NCBI GenBank assembly: GCA_947085525.1
Contig: CAMTWU010000002.1
Span: 1 to 64,000, forward strand
Source: JACPYF01 sp947085525
GTDB taxonomy: Bacteria > Patescibacteriota > Saccharimonadia > Saccharimonadales > Saccharimonadaceae
Direction: 5' to 3'
DNA length: 64,000 bases
The stretch's first letter is position 1; each line of letters starts with the position of its first letter. The notes beneath the pieces were generated by a model, which saw only the letters and a list, made by a program, of their open reading frames with translations, had not been told where the DNA came from and made no database searches. Shown piece by piece: positions 26,686-35,244 of the stretch. A program made the position numbers and the translations under genes.

Positions 26686-28146
26686 TTAGTGTGCTGGTCC
26701 TGTAGGTTCTGTGCCGTTACCTGTACCTGGTTCGGGAGCTGGAGGTGTTTCGGGTCGTGGGGTAGTAGGGGCAGGTGCTTCGTTTGGATTACCACCTGGG
26801 GTATTACCACCCAAGTCTTGGTCTGTAGTTGGTTCAGGTTTTCCCGCTGGGTGGTTGCCATTATCATGACCTGGTGCAACTTCCCATGGTTTTTTGTCGT
26901 CATCTACAGGTGGTTTTTCAGGAGGAGTATCTGTAGTTGGAGGAGTATTTTCAGGGGGTGTCGGGGTTCCAGGTGTTCCGGGAATACCTGGAGTTGTGGT
27001 GATGTCACCTTTAAGACGCAAAGTTTGTATGTTTAGACAGTCACGAGTAGCGTCTTTTTCGTTTACCTTAAAGTAGACAATTTCACCATTGCCAAGTTCT
27101 TTTTCATAAACTCGGTCACCTAAGTCTGGACGGTAATCAAACACACCAGCGCTATATGTCTTGTTGTCGAGTGCATTTTTAAATTTGCCACTGTCAGTAC
27201 CGTGGTTTATAAACTCATATTTGTCCATGATCTTGGATACTTTAGAATTTGATAGTAGTTTACCCTGGCTACCACGATCCCAAGAGCTTTCCAATGTATC
27301 AACAGCTTTTTCTCCTTTAGTAGAATATTCACCGTTTTCACCACGGACAGAGAATTTACGGGTGTCATTGTTGACATCGCTGAGTGAGAAGATGCCCTCT
27401 TTGTTGCCACTTTCACGAACCTCTAGAACTGCAGCCATCAGAGAAGGGTTGTTTTTTACTTTTGCGAGAACGTGGGCATCAAGTTCAGCAACATTTCTTT
27501 TTTCACCATCAAAAGCACCCTCGGTAGACATTCGGTCACGAACGTGTTGCTCTGAACGGTTGTAATCTTTTTCGTTAAAACCTTGAGGGTTGAACTTTAT
27601 CAAGTCAAAAATATTATCTGGAGTTTGTTTGTTTTGTGAGTCTGCATTTGCAGTGTCAGCGTTTTCACCAGTAGAAACCTTTTGTGTATCGTTAGCTTTA
27701 TTAGCGGCACCTATAGTGGCAAAAGCAGTGACAGCGACCAAGGCAGCTACAGCAAGTTGTTTAACGCGTGGTTTTAGCTTCTTTGATTCTTTGTCAGCAG
27801 ATTCATTAGCAACCGGTAGTTCTATAACATTAGATATTGCAGGAGCAGATGCTATCTCGGTTGGTGCGTCTTCTGCAAGTAGTGTAGGGGTTTCAGATGT
27901 AACTTCAGGCTCGTTTTGCATTTCAGCTATTTTGTTATTAGCTTCTAACAGTTGTTGCTTTATAGCAAAATGTGGATCGTTTTTTTCTACAACTTTTTGC
28001 TGTAATTCAGCTTTCGACATCTTTAGGCTGTCTTCATATGAAATACCAAGCTCTTTTGCAGCTTGTTCTCGTTGTGCCTTGATACTCAAAGTGTCAGTAT
28101 TAACAGCTTCGTTGTTATTGATTTCGTCTGCTGGTTGTTCGCTCAT
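26686..28146 (-). CDS. Membrane-anchored protein with proline-rich C-terminus, unknown function
   Basis: A 486-aa protein that I do not recognise. Residues 1-125 are acidic and predicted cytoplasmic. A single TM at about 130-150 (VKQLAVAALVAVTAFATIGAA) is followed by a globular domain at about 165-390 and then a tail of about 100 aa rich in Pro, Thr and Gly (TPGIPGTPGTPTPPENTPP and similar). This type-II topology with a long Pro/Thr tail suggests a surface stalk crossing the cell wall. AAGGAAC lies upstream of the ATG, a good promoter is at 28214-28242, and the DUF11/PKD protein gene follows in the same unit. Confidence 0.6.
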   Translation of the reverse strand: MSEQPADEINNNEAVNTDTLSIKAQREQAAKELGISYEDSLKMSKAELQQKVVEKNDPHFAIKQQLLEANNKIAEMQNEPEVTSETPTLLAEDAPTEIASAPAISNVIELPVANESADKESKKLKPRVKQLAVAALVAVTAFATIGAANKANDTQKVSTGENADTANADSQNKQTPDNIFDLIKFNPQGFNEKDYNRSEQHVRDRMSTEGAFDGEKRNVAELDAHVLAKVKNNPSLMAAVLEVRESGNKEGIFSLSDVNNDTRKFSVRGENGEYSTKGEKAVDTLESSWDRGSQGKLLSNSKVSKIMDKYEFINHGTDSGKFKNALDNKTYSAGVFDYRPDLGDRVYEKELGNGEIVYFKVNEKDATRDCLNIQTLRLKGDITTTPGIPGTPGTPTPPENTPPTTDTPPEKPPVDDDKKPWEVAPGHDNGNHPAGKPEPTTDQDLGGNTPGGNPNEAPAPTTPRPETPPAPEPGTGNGTEPTGPAH

Positions 28147-28213
28147 ACCCTGTTCCTTGCTTTAGATTCGTTACCGTTTTTGTTTTTGTGCATTTCTGCT
28201 GTTATCTGAGTTC

Positions 28214-28242
28214 ATACTACACCAAAATACCTATTTTGTCAA
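28214..28242 (-). promoter_or_regulatory. Sigma70-type promoter for the leftward surface-protein unit
   Basis: On the minus strand TTGACA (28242-28237), a 17-nt spacer and TAGTAT (28219-28214). A second TTGACA-like copy lies 13 nt further upstream. It gives a leader of about 60 nt for the gene starting at 28146. Confidence 0.7.
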
Positions 28243-28269
28243 GAGTATTGTCAAACTTATAAAATATTA

Positions 28270-28298
28270 TTGACAAATAAACAGCCTGGGTTGATAAT
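28270..28298 (+). promoter_or_regulatory. Sigma70-type promoter for the GC-rich orphan gene
   Basis: TTGACA (28270-28275), exactly 17 nt, then GATAAT (28293-28298). It faces right, divergent from the surface-protein promoter 28 nt away, and drives the gene at about 28385. Confidence 0.75.
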
Positions 28299-28384
28299 GA
28301 CTTTAAGCTAAGTGTGCAACAGGGAGTTGTCACAGCCAGGTGGAAACAGTTGGTGCTCGTTCATGTCTATATTGGGCGGTGTAC

Positions 28385-28786
28385 ATGGCTCATGCTAGTA
28401 AGAGGAAGAAAAAACCAGACCAGGCAGTGCAGGACATCATCTGCATATACCTGACTAAGAAGGGTTGTGTGGGGGTTGAAGACCTCTATGCAAGTCAGCT
28501 GAGGCGGGATCGTCTGTTTCAAAAATTACTCAAGTCTGAACCCTGTATCAAACAGAAGAACAAAGGATTGAATCCGCGGATTGATCGCACGGTCAGGGCA
28601 ATGCAGCGGGCGAACTGCATTGTGCAGAAGGAGGAAGGTTTCGTGCTTGAGCAGAAGCCCACAAAGCTTTTGTGTCCCTATCAGCCGAGACGTGGTGGAC
28701 CCAAGCCGAAAACTGTGAAGGGCAATCCCAAGACCAGCAAACAGCAGCGCAGAGAGTTCCATCGCGGACCTCTATTGCAGACATGA
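28385..28786 (+). CDS. Small basic protein of atypical composition, unknown function
   Basis: A 133-aa very basic protein (KRKKK near the start, PRRGGPKPKTVKGNPK near the end). The middle alternates short helical stretches (VQDIICIYLTKKGCVGVEDL, RTVRAMQRANCIVQKEEGF) that could form a winged helix. Its DNA is clearly richer in G and C, with more AGG, CTG and CAG codons, than the genes on either side. It has its own promoter and a following hairpin, so it looks like a self-contained acquired cassette. The frame is open to a GTG at 28340, and the start is uncertain because neither candidate has a strong ribosome binding site. A nucleic-acid-binding role is a guess. Confidence 0.55.
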   Translation: MAHASKRKKKPDQAVQDIICIYLTKKGCVGVEDLYASQLRRDRLFQKLLKSEPCIKQKNKGLNPRIDRTVRAMQRANCIVQKEEGFVLEQKPTKLLCPYQPRRGGPKPKTVKGNPKTSKQQRREFHRGPLLQT

Positions 28787-28792
28787 CAACCT

Positions 28793-28838
28793 GGCGGAGT
28801 GTTTGTGTGGCGAAAGTCATGCAGGCACTCCGCCTTTT
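28793..28838 (+). terminator. Hairpin with T-run after the GC-rich orphan gene
   Basis: GGCGGAGTG (28793-28801) pairs perfectly with CACTCCGCC (28826-28834), followed by TTTT. The 24-nt loop is long for a terminator, but the position directly after the stop codon fits one. Confidence 0.65.
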
Positions 28839-28892
28839 AACACTTTAAATATAGGTTTTAATCTGTTACAATACATCAACGTTACCATTTAT

Positions 28893-28967
28893 GGTCCCAT
28901 CGTCTAATGGTTAGGACATCAGGTTTTCATCCTGGCAATAGGAGTTCGATTCTCCTTGGGATCACCA
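28893..28967 (+). tRNA. tRNA-Glu (UUC)
   Basis: A 75-nt cloverleaf. The acceptor GGTCCCA pairs with TGGGATC, the anticodon loop is TTTTCAT with TTC at the anticodon position between the stem halves TCAGG/CCTGG, and the T arm is AGGAG-TTCGATT-CTCCT. CCA is encoded. Terminator-like sequence follows at 28976. Confidence 0.95.
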
Positions 28968-28975
28968 TAGAAAGC

Positions 28976-28999
28976 AGCTCACTTTTGTGGGCTTTTTTC
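28976..28999 (+). terminator. Intrinsic terminator after tRNA-Glu
   Basis: AGCTCAC (28976-28982) pairs with GTGGGCT (28987-28993) through a 4-nt loop with one G-U pair, then TTTTTC. It sits 8 nt after the tRNA CCA. Confidence 0.75.
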
Positions 29000-29017
29000 T
29001 TGTGTTAAAATCTTTTT

Positions 29018-30619
29018 ATGCATAAGCTTTTTCTCGGCCTGGGCTTATTTGTTTTTACCGGCTTATTAGTCACGTTAACCGCACAAAATGTCGGTGCTAT
29101 TTCAAATGGTCCAGTGATTTATCAGCTACAAACACAAGGGAGTAGTGTCGCTGGTCAAGAGTATATCGCTATAAAAAATCTCAGCACTCAGGATATTAAT
29201 GTAACTAATTGGTGCGTGTCATATGCTAGCTCTACAGATGTCACACAGACTACTTTGGCATGTCTAACACCACCAAATACACAAACAAAATTATGGTTAC
29301 CAGCTGGTAGTTACTTTACAATTGCATCAGCAGAATTTGTGTCGGCCCATAGTGGGTATGTACCACAAAAGACATTTACATCAGGTATAGGTGCTACTGG
29401 TGGTCATATAAAACTAAAAGATTCTGCAGGCGTTGTTGTCGATAAGTTGGGCTGGGGAACGGCTATTAGTCCAGAAACAACCATTGTGCCCGCTCATACT
29501 GCTGGCAAGATATTGCAACGAACCAGTGGAGATACTGATAATAATTCAGCGGACTATATACAAACAACACTGACGAGCATACCGGCGGAGAGTATTTACG
29601 AACAATATATACCGGTAGATGTCTGTCTAAACATAGATGGATTACAAACAGATATTCCAAATGACTATGAAAGTTCTGACGGACTAAATTGTACATTGAT
29701 ACCACTTGAAAATGTAGTAATATTACTCACCGAGCTATTACCAAATGTCACTAGTTCGGATACGGGTAAGGAATTTATCGAGATCTATAATCCTAATGAT
29801 CAGCAGGTTAATCTCAAGGGGTACAAGCTAGAACTAGGTCCGAGCTATACAAAGACTTATACATTTCCCGATCAAGTACTGGGTAGCAAAGAATATACGA
29901 GCGTATCAGATGAACAGACTGGTATAGTTTTGCCAAATACCACAGGTTCAATAAGATTGAGAACTGCGGCAGGTAATATCACCAGCGAAACTGCAATGTA
30001 TGATAATCCTGATGATGATATGGCATGGGCTTCTATTGATAATGTATGGCAATTTACAAACCAGCCAACACCAGGAGGCATAAATATGCCAAGTTTGGCT
30101 GGTGGCTCTGGAGGTAGTGAAGAGCCAACAACATTGGCGGCTTGTCCTGAAGGTAAGTATCGAAATCCCGAAACGAACAGATGTAGAAATATTGAAACAG
30201 ATTCTGGAGTAAAGCCCTGCGCAATTGATCAGATCCGTAACCCCACAACAAATAGATGTCGCTCAATATTTGCATCAGATTCAGGATTAACAGCGTGTAA
30301 ACCAGGTCAAACTAGGAATCCAGATACTAATCGTTGTAGGGGTGCTACGACAGCATCAAATATACTAAAAGCATGTGCTGCTAATCAAGAGCGTAATATG
30401 GAAACAAATAGATGTCGAAAGAAAGCAGTTAGTACTGTAGCAACAACTAATGTACAAGACATTGAAAGCAAAACGCAGGCTGAACACGGAGGTTGGTTGT
30501 TGGCTGGTACGGCGAGTATCGGCTTGGCGGGATATGGTGTTGCCGAGTGGCGTGAAGAAATAGGACTAATAGGTCGCAAACTCGCTGCCTTACTAGGCAA
30601 AAATCCTCCTACAGATTAA
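29018..30619 (+). CDS. Surface protein with two lamin-tail domains and four Cys repeats
   Basis: A 533-aa exported protein. The signal peptide is residues 1-27 (LFLGLGLFVFTGLLVTLTA). There are two lamin-tail-like (LTD) domains, one at about 30-165 with GQEYIAIKNLSTQDINVTNW and one at about 235-355 with GKEFIEIYNPNDQQVNLKGY. Four tandem short repeats of the form C-x4-RNPxTNRCR follow at about 370-475. A C-terminal TM (GWLLAGTASIGLAGYGVAEW) and a short cytoplasmic tail end the protein. LTD modules are common on Saccharibacterial and Actinobacterial surfaces and in secreted nucleases, but no catalytic domain is visible here. The following phosphatase gene starts 11 nt downstream. Confidence 0.75.
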   Translation: MHKLFLGLGLFVFTGLLVTLTAQNVGAISNGPVIYQLQTQGSSVAGQEYIAIKNLSTQDINVTNWCVSYASSTDVTQTTLACLTPPNTQTKLWLPAGSYFTIASAEFVSAHSGYVPQKTFTSGIGATGGHIKLKDSAGVVVDKLGWGTAISPETTIVPAHTAGKILQRTSGDTDNNSADYIQTTLTSIPAESIYEQYIPVDVCLNIDGLQTDIPNDYESSDGLNCTLIPLENVVILLTELLPNVTSSDTGKEFIEIYNPNDQQVNLKGYKLELGPSYTKTYTFPDQVLGSKEYTSVSDEQTGIVLPNTTGSIRLRTAAGNITSETAMYDNPDDDMAWASIDNVWQFTNQPTPGGINMPSLAGGSGGSEEPTTLAACPEGKYRNPETNRCRNIETDSGVKPCAIDQIRNPTTNRCRSIFASDSGLTACKPGQTRNPDTNRCRGATTASNILKACAANQERNMETNRCRKKAVSTVATTNVQDIESKTQAEHGGWLLAGTASIGLAGYGVAEWREEIGLIGRKLAALLGKNPPTD

Positions 30620-30630
30620 ACTAGTAGGTA

Positions 30631-31398
30631 ATGGATTATACAAAAGAACTAGAATTTGCCAAAAATATGTCTACTGTAGCTGGTGAGATAATGAAGAAAT
30701 ATTATCGAGTAGATCAGGGCGTAGAGATAAAAGAAGACAACACTCCTGTGACGCTCGCAGACAAAGAAATAAATGACCTTTTGATCGAAAGCGTAAAGAA
30801 AGAATTTCCAGATTACGGTGTGTTAGGTGAAGAAGCTAATTGGAATGAAGATAGAGAAAAATTATGGGTTTGCGATCCTATCGACGGCACTCCTGCATTT
30901 ATATATCACATCCCTACATTTATGTTTTCATTAGCACTGGTAGTCGATGGTGATCCTGTAATTGGTGTTGCCTTTAACGCGACTACGAATGATATATATC
31001 AGGCCGAGCGGGGTAAGGGATCATTTCTAAATGGCAAAGCAATTAGTACGTCTAGTCGTCGCTGGGGCAATGAGGCTCGCTTGGCAGGTTCGAGTGACGG
31101 TGCGGTCGACGGATTATCGACATCTGCTTTAAAAGAACAAGGAATAAAAGTTATCAATTCTTTTGGAGCAGTTTTTAAGGGCTGTATGATTGCCGAAGGT
31201 TCACTGGATGGTCGTGTTTTTGTGCATAATGGTGCACACGACATTGCCGCAGTGAAACTAATTATAGAAGAAGCTGGAGGAAAGGTTACTGATCTAGACG
31301 GTAACGAACAGCGATATGATAATCAAATCAATGGTGCGGTAATGAGTAATGGTCTGGTGCACGACAATCTATTACAACTTGTAAAGGAAGTGCAATGA
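30631..31398 (+). CDS. Inositol monophosphatase family phosphatase
   Basis: A 255-aa Mg-dependent sugar/inositol phosphatase. The two family motifs are present: GEEANW (metal-binding Glu) with WVCDPIDGTPAFIYHIP (DPIDGT, residues about 87-92), and the late AHDIAAVKLIIEEAGG (W/HD.AA). The substrate may be histidinol phosphate, inositol phosphate or 3'-phosphoadenosine phosphate; sequence alone does not decide. It overlaps the start of the peptidase gene by 4 nt and leads the operon that contains ruvCAB. Confidence 0.85.
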   Translation: MDYTKELEFAKNMSTVAGEIMKKYYRVDQGVEIKEDNTPVTLADKEINDLLIESVKKEFPDYGVLGEEANWNEDREKLWVCDPIDGTPAFIYHIPTFMFSLALVVDGDPVIGVAFNATTNDIYQAERGKGSFLNGKAISTSSRRWGNEARLAGSSDGAVDGLSTSALKEQGIKVINSFGAVFKGCMIAEGSLDGRVFVHNGAHDIAAVKLIIEEAGGKVTDLDGNEQRYDNQINGAVMSNGLVHDNLLQLVKEVQ

Positions 31399-32030
31399 AA
31401 CTATTTCTTTCCTCTCAAGACTTCGGTAATTACCCCGATAGACTTCTACAGCTTGTAGGTAATAAGAAGAAAGTACTTTTTATAAACAATGCTAAGGACG
31501 ATTTACCACTGTCAGAACGTAATGAAAGTACCGAAGCTAAACAGCAAGATTTTGAAGCTCTAGGCTTTATATTTCAAGAGTTAAATTTGAGAGAGTATTT
31601 TGATGCTATTTTACAAGAAAATATATTCAAAGAAGTTGGCTTGGTATGGTTTTCTGGTGGTAATACTTTTATTCTACGTCGAGCTCTTGCATATAGTGGG
31701 TTTGATAAATTAGTAGTCAAGATGGTAAAAAATGAGGAAATTGTTTTTGGTGGATCAAGTGCTGGATCTATCATCGCAACTCCAGCACTACATGGTACAG
31801 AGAATGGTGATGATCCAGATAGGATACCATTAGGATATAAAAAGGAGATTATATGGGAAGGTCTTAATCTCGTAGATTTTCATATAGTACCTCATTACCT
31901 TTCAGACTGGTTTGGTGCTGAAGCAAATGCAATGAAAGAATATTTTGAAAAAAATATAACTCAATATAAAGCTTTAATTGACGGGCAGGTAGTTATAATA
32001 GAGGGCGATAAGGAAGAGTTTTTACAATGA
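31395..32030 (+). CDS. Peptidase S51 (dipeptidase E-like)
   Basis: A 211-aa serine peptidase of family S51. The nucleophile serine lies in VFGGSSAGSII (about residues 116-126), preceded by the conserved VWFSGGNTFILRRAL; His in VDFHIVPHYLSDW is in the position of the catalytic histidine. These enzymes cleave Asp-X dipeptides or related cyanophycin-like substrates. It is translationally coupled on both sides, overlapping the phosphatase by 4 nt and ruvC by 4 nt. Confidence 0.85.
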   Translation: MKLFLSSQDFGNYPDRLLQLVGNKKKVLFINNAKDDLPLSERNESTEAKQQDFEALGFIFQELNLREYFDAILQENIFKEVGLVWFSGGNTFILRRALAYSGFDKLVVKMVKNEEIVFGGSSAGSIIATPALHGTENGDDPDRIPLGYKKEIIWEGLNLVDFHIVPHYLSDWFGAEANAMKEYFEKNITQYKALIDGQVVIIEGDKEEFLQ

Positions 32031-32497
32031 GAATTATCGGCATTGATCCAGGTACCGGAATCTTGGGTTTTGGTGTCATTGAAATTAAAAACGATGACGT
32101 TATATTGCTTGATGCTGGTGTCATAACTACACCCGCACATACACCGCTAGAGGATAGGCTAGAGGAAATTCATACTAGCCTGACCGACATAATAGCCGAG
32201 AACGAACCACACGCTATGTCGATAGAGAAGCTGTTTTTTAATAAAAATGTGACAACTGCAATGAGTGTGTCGCATGCTCGTGGTGTTGCTATGTTGGCAG
32301 GTAAAAAAGCAGGACTAACGATACACGAATACACACCACTAGAGATAAAAATGGCCATTACTAGTTATGGCAAAGCCGATAAAAAACAAGTTCAAGAAAT
32401 GGTAAAGATTCTTTTGAAACTAAAACGTGTGCCAAAACCCGATGACGCAGCTGACGCACTAGCTGCTGCTCTGACTCATGCACAAAGTATGAGATAA
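32027..32497 (+). CDS. ruvC: Holliday junction resolvase RuvC
   Basis: A 156-aa endonuclease resolving Holliday junctions, of normal family length. It has IIGIDPGTGILGFGVIE (catalytic Asp7), SIEKLFFNKNVTTAM (catalytic Glu) and the C-terminal PDDAADALAAALTH motif with the acidic pair. It overlaps the peptidase gene by 4 nt and lies 8 nt before ruvA. Confidence 0.95.
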   Translation: MRIIGIDPGTGILGFGVIEIKNDDVILLDAGVITTPAHTPLEDRLEEIHTSLTDIIAENEPHAMSIEKLFFNKNVTTAMSVSHARGVAMLAGKKAGLTIHEYTPLEIKMAITSYGKADKKQVQEMVKILLKLKRVPKPDDAADALAAALTHAQSMR

Positions 32498-32505
32498 TAT
32501 ATTAT

Positions 32506-33081
32506 ATGATTTCGACATTAACTGGCCGTGTTAGCGAGAAGCTTGAAGAACTAGTAGTTATTGATGTAGCTGGAGCAGGCTATGGCTTACTAGTGTGTGC
32601 AGAAGATTTTGGCAAATTAAATTCTGACTCTGAGGTAAAGCTATATGTATATGAGCATATTCGTGAACAAAGTTATGATTTGTTCGGATTTACTAACCTC
32701 GCGACAAAAAAATTATTCGAACAATTACTGAGCGTCAAAAACGTTGGTCCAAAAGTTGCACTAGCAGTATTAGACATTGGGTCAGGTGATACCGTTCGAG
32801 CTGCAATTGCTGGTGGTGATGTCAAACGTTTACAATCTGCAAAAGGTGTAGGTAAACGAGCAGCAGAGCAAATGGTAGTAGAACTACGTGATAAAGTCGG
32901 TGTCGTTGTCGGTGGTGATGCCGAAAATATTGTTGGTCGTTCTGGTATAGATCAAAATGATGAAGCAGCACAAGCATTGGTAGCACTAGGTTACAGTGAA
33001 GCCGATGCGCAAGCAGCACTGACAAAAATAGACAAAGATCTGCCATTAGAAAATAGAGTTAAAGAGGCACTGAAAGGCTAA
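32506..33081 (+). CDS. ruvA: Holliday junction branch migration protein RuvA
   Basis: A 191-aa DNA-binding subunit of the RuvAB branch migration motor. Domain I (OB fold) starts MISTLTGRVSEK; two helix-hairpin-helix motifs lie at about 70-130 (LLSVKNVGPKVALAVL and AKGVGKRAAEQMVVEL); the C-terminal RuvB-binding domain contains EAAQALVALGYSEADAQAA. GATAAT at 32493-32498 is 7 nt before the ATG with no ribosome binding site, which hints at an internal leaderless start besides operon readthrough. Confidence 0.95.
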   Translation: MISTLTGRVSEKLEELVVIDVAGAGYGLLVCAEDFGKLNSDSEVKLYVYEHIREQSYDLFGFTNLATKKLFEQLLSVKNVGPKVALAVLDIGSGDTVRAAIAGGDVKRLQSAKGVGKRAAEQMVVELRDKVGVVVGGDAENIVGRSGIDQNDEAAQALVALGYSEADAQAALTKIDKDLPLENRVKEALKG

Positions 33082-33082
33082 T

Positions 33083-34120
33083 ATGGCAGTTGAACGAATT
33101 GTAATGGACCCAGCCAAGAGTGATGATGATATACCAGAAGAATTTGAGATCAAATTACGGCCACATGATTTTACAAATTATATCGGTCAAGACCGACTAA
33201 AGAAGAATCTCAAACTAGCGATTACTGCTGCCAAAAAACGTGGTGAACCATTGGATCACATACTACTATATGGTCCTCCAGGTCTTGGAAAAACCACAAT
33301 GGCATCTGTAATTGCCAATGAAATGGGCGCCCAAATACGTATCACATCTGGCCCGGCAATCGAGCGAGCAGGGGATTTGGCTAGTTTGCTGACCAGTTTG
33401 CAGGACGGCGACATATTGTTTATCGACGAGATACATCGCCTGCACCGTAGTGTCGAAGAAGTTTTATACAGTGCGATGGAAGATTTCAAATTGGATATCA
33501 TGTTGGGTAAAGGGCCTAGCGCCAAAAGTCTGCGGCTAGATGTGCCGAAATTCACATTGATTGGTGCGACGACTAGGACTGGTGCTTTGGCGGCACCTTT
33601 GCGTGATCGATTCGGGCATTTGCATCGTCTAGAATTTTACACAACAGATGAAATAGCAAAGATTATGCAACGGACAGCTAATATATTGGATATTAAAATT
33701 GACCAAAAAGGTTCGGACATGTTGGCCAAGCGAGCTCGACTGACACCTAGAATTGCCAACAGGATATTAAAGCGTGTTCGGGACTATGCTGATGTTAATG
33801 GTGACGGAATAATTGATACAGAAATTAGCCATAAAGCCCTGGAATTGCTAGAGATCGACGAGTTAGGCCTGGACCCAGTCGACAGAATGTTGTTGGCGGC
33901 AATAATAGACAATCACAAGGGCGGTCCAGTTGGTGTAGAGACATTGGCAGCGTTGACTAGTGAAGAGCGCGGCACTATCGAAGATTTCATAGAGCCGTAT
34001 TTATTGCAGATTGGTTTGTTGGAGCGTACGCCACGTGGTCGCAAAGTTACGCCAAAAGCCTATACTCATCTAAACAAACCCTCACCAAAAGACAGCAGTA
34101 AACAGACGAAACTGATATAA
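33083..34120 (+). CDS. ruvB: Holliday junction branch migration ATPase RuvB
   Basis: A 345-aa AAA+ motor. It shows the RuvB signature FTNYIGQDRLKKNL, Walker A GPPGLGKTTMA, Walker B LFIDEIHRLHRSVEE, sensor I IGATTRTGALAAPLRDRFG, and the C-terminal winged helix with EPYLLQIGLLERTPRGR. Length is normal. It starts 1 nt after the ruvA stop. Confidence 0.96.
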   Translation: MAVERIVMDPAKSDDDIPEEFEIKLRPHDFTNYIGQDRLKKNLKLAITAAKKRGEPLDHILLYGPPGLGKTTMASVIANEMGAQIRITSGPAIERAGDLASLLTSLQDGDILFIDEIHRLHRSVEEVLYSAMEDFKLDIMLGKGPSAKSLRLDVPKFTLIGATTRTGALAAPLRDRFGHLHRLEFYTTDEIAKIMQRTANILDIKIDQKGSDMLAKRARLTPRIANRILKRVRDYADVNGDGIIDTEISHKALELLEIDELGLDPVDRMLLAAIIDNHKGGPVGVETLAALTSEERGTIEDFIEPYLLQIGLLERTPRGRKVTPKAYTHLNKPSPKDSSKQTKLI

Positions 34121-34121
34121 T
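34116..34121 (+). promoter_or_regulatory. -10 box (TATAAT) placed for a leaderless transcript
   Basis: A perfect TATAAT ends 7 nt before the ATG at 34129, and no ribosome binding site is present between them. Transcription would start at or next to the start codon. Confidence 0.45.
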
Positions 34122-34128
34122 TTATAGT

Positions 34129-34827
34129 ATGAACGAAGACGATAAACCAGCAGCATATGATATACAAGGGAGGCCTTTGTATTATCGTCCGCAAACAGCT
34201 TCCGAACCTCAGCAGGTGCATGTGGTAAAAAATTCTAGCCCTGATCCTGTTGAAATTTCAGATACAGTCATGCGAAAAACACGATTATCGCGTCAAAAAT
34301 ACCCTAACCTAAATCTGAGTGACGGCGAGTATGTTATCAGTGCGGTCAAAAGACATCCACTTGGGTTGATCTCGATTTGGCTCAGTGTGACATTGGTTTC
34401 ATTGGTGATTTTGATGATACCCCTTGTCTTTAAGGAGGGAATATTTGGATTGAATGAACAAGGTGTATTGTTAGGTTCCATAATTTTAATTGCTCTGTTA
34501 ATCTTGGTAGTTTTGATTGGAGCAGTCGCCACTATGGTATATCAAGCCAATAGATTCTATTTGACCAACGAGAGTGTTATTCAACATATTCAGACTTCTC
34601 TATTTGCGCAAAATAATCAGACAGTCAGTCTGAGTAATATCGAAGATGCAAGCTTTCGCCAAGTTGGTTTGCTACAAACAATCTTTGGTTATGGATCTAT
34701 TAGACTTTCGACACAAGGTGATGAAACCACATATAGGTTTAGTTGGGTTAGTAATCCAAAGCAGCAGATTGATATATTGAATAATGCAGTTGAGGCATTT
34801 AAAAACGGACGTCCAGTCGAAGGCTAA
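34129..34827 (+). CDS. Membrane protein with bacterial PH (bPH/YdbT-like) domain
   Basis: A 232-aa protein. A polar N-terminal part of about 80 aa is followed by two TM helices at about 85-105 and 118-140, then a bacterial PH-like domain with NRFYLTNESVIQHIQTSLF and SLSNIEDASFRQVGLLQTIFGYGSIRLS, the typical second half of bPH_2 proteins. The function of this family is poorly known (membrane-associated, possibly stress or lipid related). The ATG lies 7 nt after TATAAT. Its stop overlaps the convergent pseudopilin gene by 4 nt. Confidence 0.75.
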   Translation: MNEDDKPAAYDIQGRPLYYRPQTASEPQQVHVVKNSSPDPVEISDTVMRKTRLSRQKYPNLNLSDGEYVISAVKRHPLGLISIWLSVTLVSLVILMIPLVFKEGIFGLNEQGVLLGSIILIALLILVVLIGAVATMVYQANRFYLTNESVIQHIQTSLFAQNNQTVSLSNIEDASFRQVGLLQTIFGYGSIRLSTQGDETTYRFSWVSNPKQQIDILNNAVEAFKNGRPVEG

Positions 34828-35198
34828 TTAACTTTCTTGATGTAAGTCGCTTCTTTTTCCAAATTTATTTTTACTTCGAATCCTTTGCAATTTGTAGCTT
34901 CGCAGTCTAGACCTTGGTAGTGAAGTTTGTATTTTTTATCGTCACCTACCTGCCCGAAAGAGCTCGGTGATACATACGGTAATATATCTTTGTTTACAAT
35001 AATTGGATAAGATTTGTGTTGCGAGAAGTAGACTTCTTTGAGGCCATAGTATATTGCATTAACTGAAGTCTTGCGTTGCTGGTCTCGGGTTGCGGCGTCT
35101 AAATTGTTTTTTTGTAACACAACTAACGTACCCACTATTGCTACGAGTACAACTGCCGATATTAATTCGATGATAGTAAAACCAGAAGTTCGTTTCAT
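34824..35198 (-). CDS. Type IV pilin-like (pseudopilin) protein
   Basis: A 124-aa protein starting MKRTSGFTIIELISAVVLVA, which is a class III/prepilin signal: short basic leader, glycine at the cleavage site, then Phe+1 and the conserved Glu+5, followed by a hydrophobic N-helix. The C-terminal part has one Cys pair (LDCEATNCKGFEV) typical of pilin D-regions. I start at the ATG at 35198; the open frame reaches 35303 but the upstream codons do not fit. It lies away from the assembly cluster at 36903-43207, which it presumably uses. It diverges from recA. Confidence 0.82.
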   Translation of the reverse strand: MKRTSGFTIIELISAVVLVAIVGTLVVLQKNNLDAATRDQQRKTSVNAIYYGLKEVYFSQHKSYPIIVNKDILPYVSPSSFGQVGDDKKYKLHYQGLDCEATNCKGFEVKINLEKEATYIKKVN

Positions 35199-35244
35199 TC
35201 CTACTAGTATAGTATAATTAGAGTATAAAATATAGGGAGAATGT

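Noticed and set aside
26894..28165. Several plus-strand ORFs opposite the proline-rich surface protein
   Set aside because: Repetitive W/S/G-rich products are complements of the Pro/Thr and Glu/Lys codons; no support on that strand.
35160..35244. LexA/SOS box upstream of recA
   Set aside because: No dyad close to a CGAAC-N4-GTTCG or CTG-N10-CAG pattern could be found.
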